NCBI GenBank assembly: GCA_019417795.1
Contig: DXUR01000167.1
Location: 1 to 6,245 of the forward strand
Direction: 5' to 3'
DNA: 6,245 nucleotides
DNA from: Clostridiales bacterium
GTDB taxonomy: Bacteria > Bacillota_A > Clostridia > Oscillospirales > Oscillospiraceae
Positions 4,914 through 6,245 of this stretch are shown piece after piece. The notes beneath the pieces were generated by a model. That model was not told the DNA's origin, did no database searches, and saw only the letters and a list, made by a program, of their open reading frames with translations. The position numbers and the translations under genes were made by a program. The stretch's first letter is position 1; each line of letters begins with the position of its first letter.

Positions 4914-5033
4914 TTAATCAGCATTATTTTTTATCTGATTGAATAGCCATCCTATAATTCGAGCTATACAGTATAAAACACCAAGTCCAAGGACGGAGCA
5001 TACAACTAGAAAAAATATAGACATTGCCGACAT
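4914..5033 (-). CDS. 39-aa single-span membrane peptide
   Basis: A small ORF begins MSAMSIFFLVVCSVLG and has one hydrophobic stretch (about residues 4-30, ending ...CIARIIGWLF) followed by a short polar tail, NQIKNNAD. It should be a membrane peptide with a basic residue near the cytoplasmic or external edge; it has two cysteines in the span. AAGGTG lies about 11 bases upstream of the ATG, a weak but usable site, and a second in-frame ATG three codons later would be farther from it. The gene starts 45 bases after the stop of the 178-aa secreted-protein gene, with no terminator between, and a terminator follows it, so the two form an operon. I do not recognise the family; a partner or anchor, an immunity peptide or a small toxin are all possible. 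Confidence 0.55.
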   Translation of the reverse strand: MSAMSIFFLVVCSVLGLGVLYCIARIIGWLFNQIKNNAD

Positions 5034-5078
5034 ATTTACATCAACACCTTTTTGAATAGGACTCTACTTATATTATTC

Positions 5079-5615
5079 TTAATTTAATACGGTAGAAACT
5101 TCTCCATTAAAAACTTCCGTTCTTAAAGCGAAAGAAAGTGTTCCTACTCCGCCGACTACATTTGCTCTCATAGAGCCAGTCACTTCGGCCGCTTTGCTTG
5201 AGGTAGATGTTGCACGGCCAATGGCTAAACTTTCATCTTCAACCGTTCCGCCAACACAGTAGGTATTTAAATCACGTGCATTAGAAATTTTCCACTGGCT
5301 ACCACTCTTTGATAAGTCAAATCTGTAATCCATACCTGCGACACCCCAAAATGCATCCGATTTCCACGTTCCTTCAGTAGCAGGATCACGAGTTAAAGGA
5401 GGCGTATAGCTAAGTGTCACTGTTACCGGCTGACCGTCCTTCTCGAAATGTAATGTTTCCGAATAGGGCTGGCTTTCGTCAAAATTATTCAGATCGACAC
5501 TGAATGTTTGTCTCTGTTCTGGAGAATCAGCAGCAAGAGCACTAAATGCGCTACCAACTACCATGAGACTCAGCGCTACCAACAGACCCAATGCCTTTTT
5601 CAAACCTTTCTTCAT
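5079..5615 (-). CDS. Secreted protein of unknown function (178 aa)
   Basis: A Sec-type signal peptide is clear: MKKGLKKALG, a hydrophobic core to about residue 22, and an ALA-A/D cleavage site near 28-29, leaving a mature protein of about 149 residues. There is no LPXTG motif or lipobox, so it is probably released or loosely attached. The mature part alternates short hydrophobic strands with polar turns (TFSVDL, TLHFEK, VTVTLSY, MDYRFDL, TLSFALR), pointing to a small beta-sandwich. It is rich in Ser/Thr, contains a WKSDAFWGVAGMDY stretch and has one cysteine (120). It recalls Gram-positive secreted DUF5626-like proteins, but I cannot confirm that. The start is fixed by AAGGAGGT five bases upstream. 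It has its own promoter, and its AT-rich setting suggests acquired cargo. Confidence 0.85.
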   Translation of the reverse strand: MKKGLKKALGLLVALSLMVVGSAFSALAADSPEQRQTFSVDLNNFDESQPYSETLHFEKDGQPVTVTLSYTPPLTRDPATEGTWKSDAFWGVAGMDYRFDLSKSGSQWKISNARDLNTYCVGGTVEDESLAIGRATSTSSKAAEVTGSMRANVVGGVGTLSFALRTEVFNGEVSTVLN

Positions 5616-5620
5616 AAATG

Positions 5621-5763
5621 ACCTCCTTGAGACTTTACCATAGTAACAAACTCAGATTTTTTAGCGCCCACCATTATGTAAGGCACTATTCTCTCAAATT
5701 CTCCTCCTCTATAGCCCCAATGGTATCCCTCCCTTTACTAATCGGTTATGAGCTTTTTATAAC
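5621..5763 (-). promoter_or_regulatory. About 150-base leader of the secreted-protein mRNA
   Basis: Transcripts from the promoter at 5771-5799 would carry a long leader with three purine-rich Shine-Dalgarno-like runs (AAAGGGAGGG, AGAGGAGGAG, AAGGAGGT); only the last suits the gene. A 20-codon frame (ATG at 5674) ends in a TGA overlapping the gene's ATG, but it lacks its own ribosome site. No strong hairpin was found. Confidence 0.3.
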
Positions 5764-5770
5764 TAACTGT

Positions 5771-5799
5771 AGTATACCACAGAATCCCTATATATGCAA
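5771..5799 (-). promoter_or_regulatory. Extended -10 promoter for the secreted-protein operon
   Basis: The minus strand reads TTGCAT, exactly 17 bases, then TATACT preceded by TGG. Both hexamers are close to sigma-A consensus, and the TGN adds an extended -10. Confidence 0.7.
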
Positions 5800-6120
5800 T
5801 ATAATCTAAAAATGGTAAATAAAACTTAATAAATTGTTAATTATCAACATATATCGTATATTTTTCTGATATAAAAACCGGGTATTCAAGTTTTGTGTTT
5901 TGATGTTTGAGTTAAAACGATAAAAAGAAAGAGAACTTGTTGATATAAAAAAAATATCATTCTTTTTGCATAAACATATAAAAACTCGAAAAGCGATTGA
6001 TAAATCACCGAAAATTTGTGGCGAATTTTCTTAATATAGATATTTTAAGGAGGTATTGCGTAAAACAATAGATGTTGTATAAACTCAATAATCTTTTTTG
6101 CAGTATATTGCTAAATAGCT
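5800..6120. other. AT-rich non-coding region; no gene seen
   Basis: More than 300 bases have no supported coding frame. Weak hairpins are visible: TGATAT/ATATCA (5941-5946 with 5954-5959, poly-A loop) and GAAAATT/AATTTTC (6010-6016 with 6024-6030). A perfect AAGGAGGT at about 6047-6054 on the plus strand has no start codon at a usable distance; the nearest ATG (6072) opens only 16 codons. It may be the remains of a gene start. Confidence 0.4.
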
Positions 6121-6126
6121 AAATGG

Positions 6127-6169
6127 CAAGCAATGCCTCTGTGGCCACAAGTGGCACAAAGGCTGCTTG
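6127..6169. repeat. Long imperfect hairpin, first of three at the right edge
   Basis: CAAGCA (6127-6132) pairs with TGCTTG (6164-6169), then GCCT with AGGC and TGTG with CACA, and finally CCA with TGG, giving about 17 pairs with a short internal loop, one mismatch and one bulge. Base composition turns GC-rich here, marking the end of the AT-rich cargo. Confidence 0.6.
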
Positions 6170-6185
6170 TTGGGGCTCGCCCCAA
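6170..6185. repeat. TTGGGGC/GCCCCAA hairpin, second of three
   Basis: TTGGGGC (6170-6176) and GCCCCAA (6179-6185) are fully complementary; allowing a CTCG tetraloop, the stem is six pairs. It starts at the base after the first hairpin ends. No T-run follows on either strand. Confidence 0.6.
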
Positions 6186-6193
6186 ACCCATAT

Positions 6194-6216
6194 CTTCGGG
6201 CCAACATGGCCCGAAG
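6194..6216. repeat. GC-rich palindrome, copy 3 (perfect arms)
   Basis: CTTCGGGCCA (6194-6203), ACA, TGGCCCGAAG (6207-6216): ten perfect pairs. The arms match copies 1 and 2 except at the arm position where those have a G-U pair. It shows that the backbone of the same element resumes here. Confidence 0.8.
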
Positions 6217-6245
6217 TGTCAGCGTCGCTTTGCTCCTTATTTTCA

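Larger units (their letters stand above)
1183..6245. mobile_element. Recombinase end and cargo of an integrative (probably conjugative) element, partial
   Basis: One end of the element is inferred to lie just downstream of the serine recombinase gene, where such elements usually place it, and next to a host gene that has lost its 5' part. Inside are the recombinase, a sigma-like regulator, small proteins resembling ICE backbone genes, an AT-rich cargo block, and repeated GC-rich palindromes. The last palindrome lies almost at the right edge, so the element probably continues beyond 6245. No relaxase, coupling protein or type IV secretion gene is visible, so conjugative ability is inferred from family resemblance only. 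The exact left boundary is uncertain by several tens of bases. Confidence 0.6.

Noticed and set aside
1259..5069. Shared nine-base string ACTCTACTT at 1259-1267 and 5061-5069, considered as element-end repeats
   Set aside because: Too short to distinguish from chance, and the second site lies just ahead of the 39-aa gene without any sign of a junction.
5612..5674. 20-codon frame overlapping the start of the secreted-protein gene (TGA/ATG overlap)
   Set aside because: The overlap resembles translational coupling, but no ribosome site precedes its ATG and the secreted-protein gene already has a near-perfect one.
6124..6245. Plus-strand frame open to the window edge (MASNASVATSGTK...)
   Set aside because: It runs entirely through three hairpins, has no ribosome binding site, and is best explained as non-coding repeats; the sequence beyond the edge would be needed to revisit this.

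Overview
The window looks like DNA from a low-to-mid GC Bacillota (Firmicutes) genome, most likely a gut Clostridia lineage. Every convincing gene lies on the minus strand, most have strong GGAGG-type ribosome binding sites, and sigma-A-like promoters can be seen. The small genes around the recombinase resemble, from memory, the conserved backbone of clostridial integrative and conjugative elements (ICEs) of the Tn1549/Tn4451 kind. No database search was possible, so the taxonomy and the family names are recognition only.

Region 1 (1 to about 1180) is host chromosome: a family 2 glycosyltransferase with two C-terminal membrane segments. Immediately upstream of it is the 3' end of another gene, which overlapped or nearly touched it in the same operon. 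That gene appears to be cut off by the element. Region 2 (about 1180 to 4360) is the terminal integration and regulation module of the element. Reading along the minus strand it holds a sigma-70-region-4-like protein (140 aa), a roughly 350-base non-coding stretch with much potential secondary structure, a 28-codon leader ORF ending inside a terminator-like hairpin, two small conserved-looking proteins (66 and 58 aa), and a large serine recombinase (502 aa) whose stop codon lies close to the host junction. Several translation starts here sit in or beside RNA hairpins.

Region 3 (about 4360 to 6120) is distinctly AT-rich and looks like cargo. A good extended -10 promoter drives a 178-aa secreted protein of unknown function and then a 39-aa single-span membrane peptide, and a clear minus-strand terminator follows. 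The rest is non-coding with terminators and inverted repeats. Region 4 (about 6120 to 6245) turns GC-rich again and holds three hairpins in a row; the last is a further copy of a palindrome also found twice in region 2. The element therefore probably continues beyond the right edge, and its other end is not in the window.

Taken together, the recombinase would move the element, the sigma-like protein and small proteins probably regulate or support it, and the secreted-protein/membrane-peptide pair is a passenger with no recognisable function. It is the best candidate for something undescribed.
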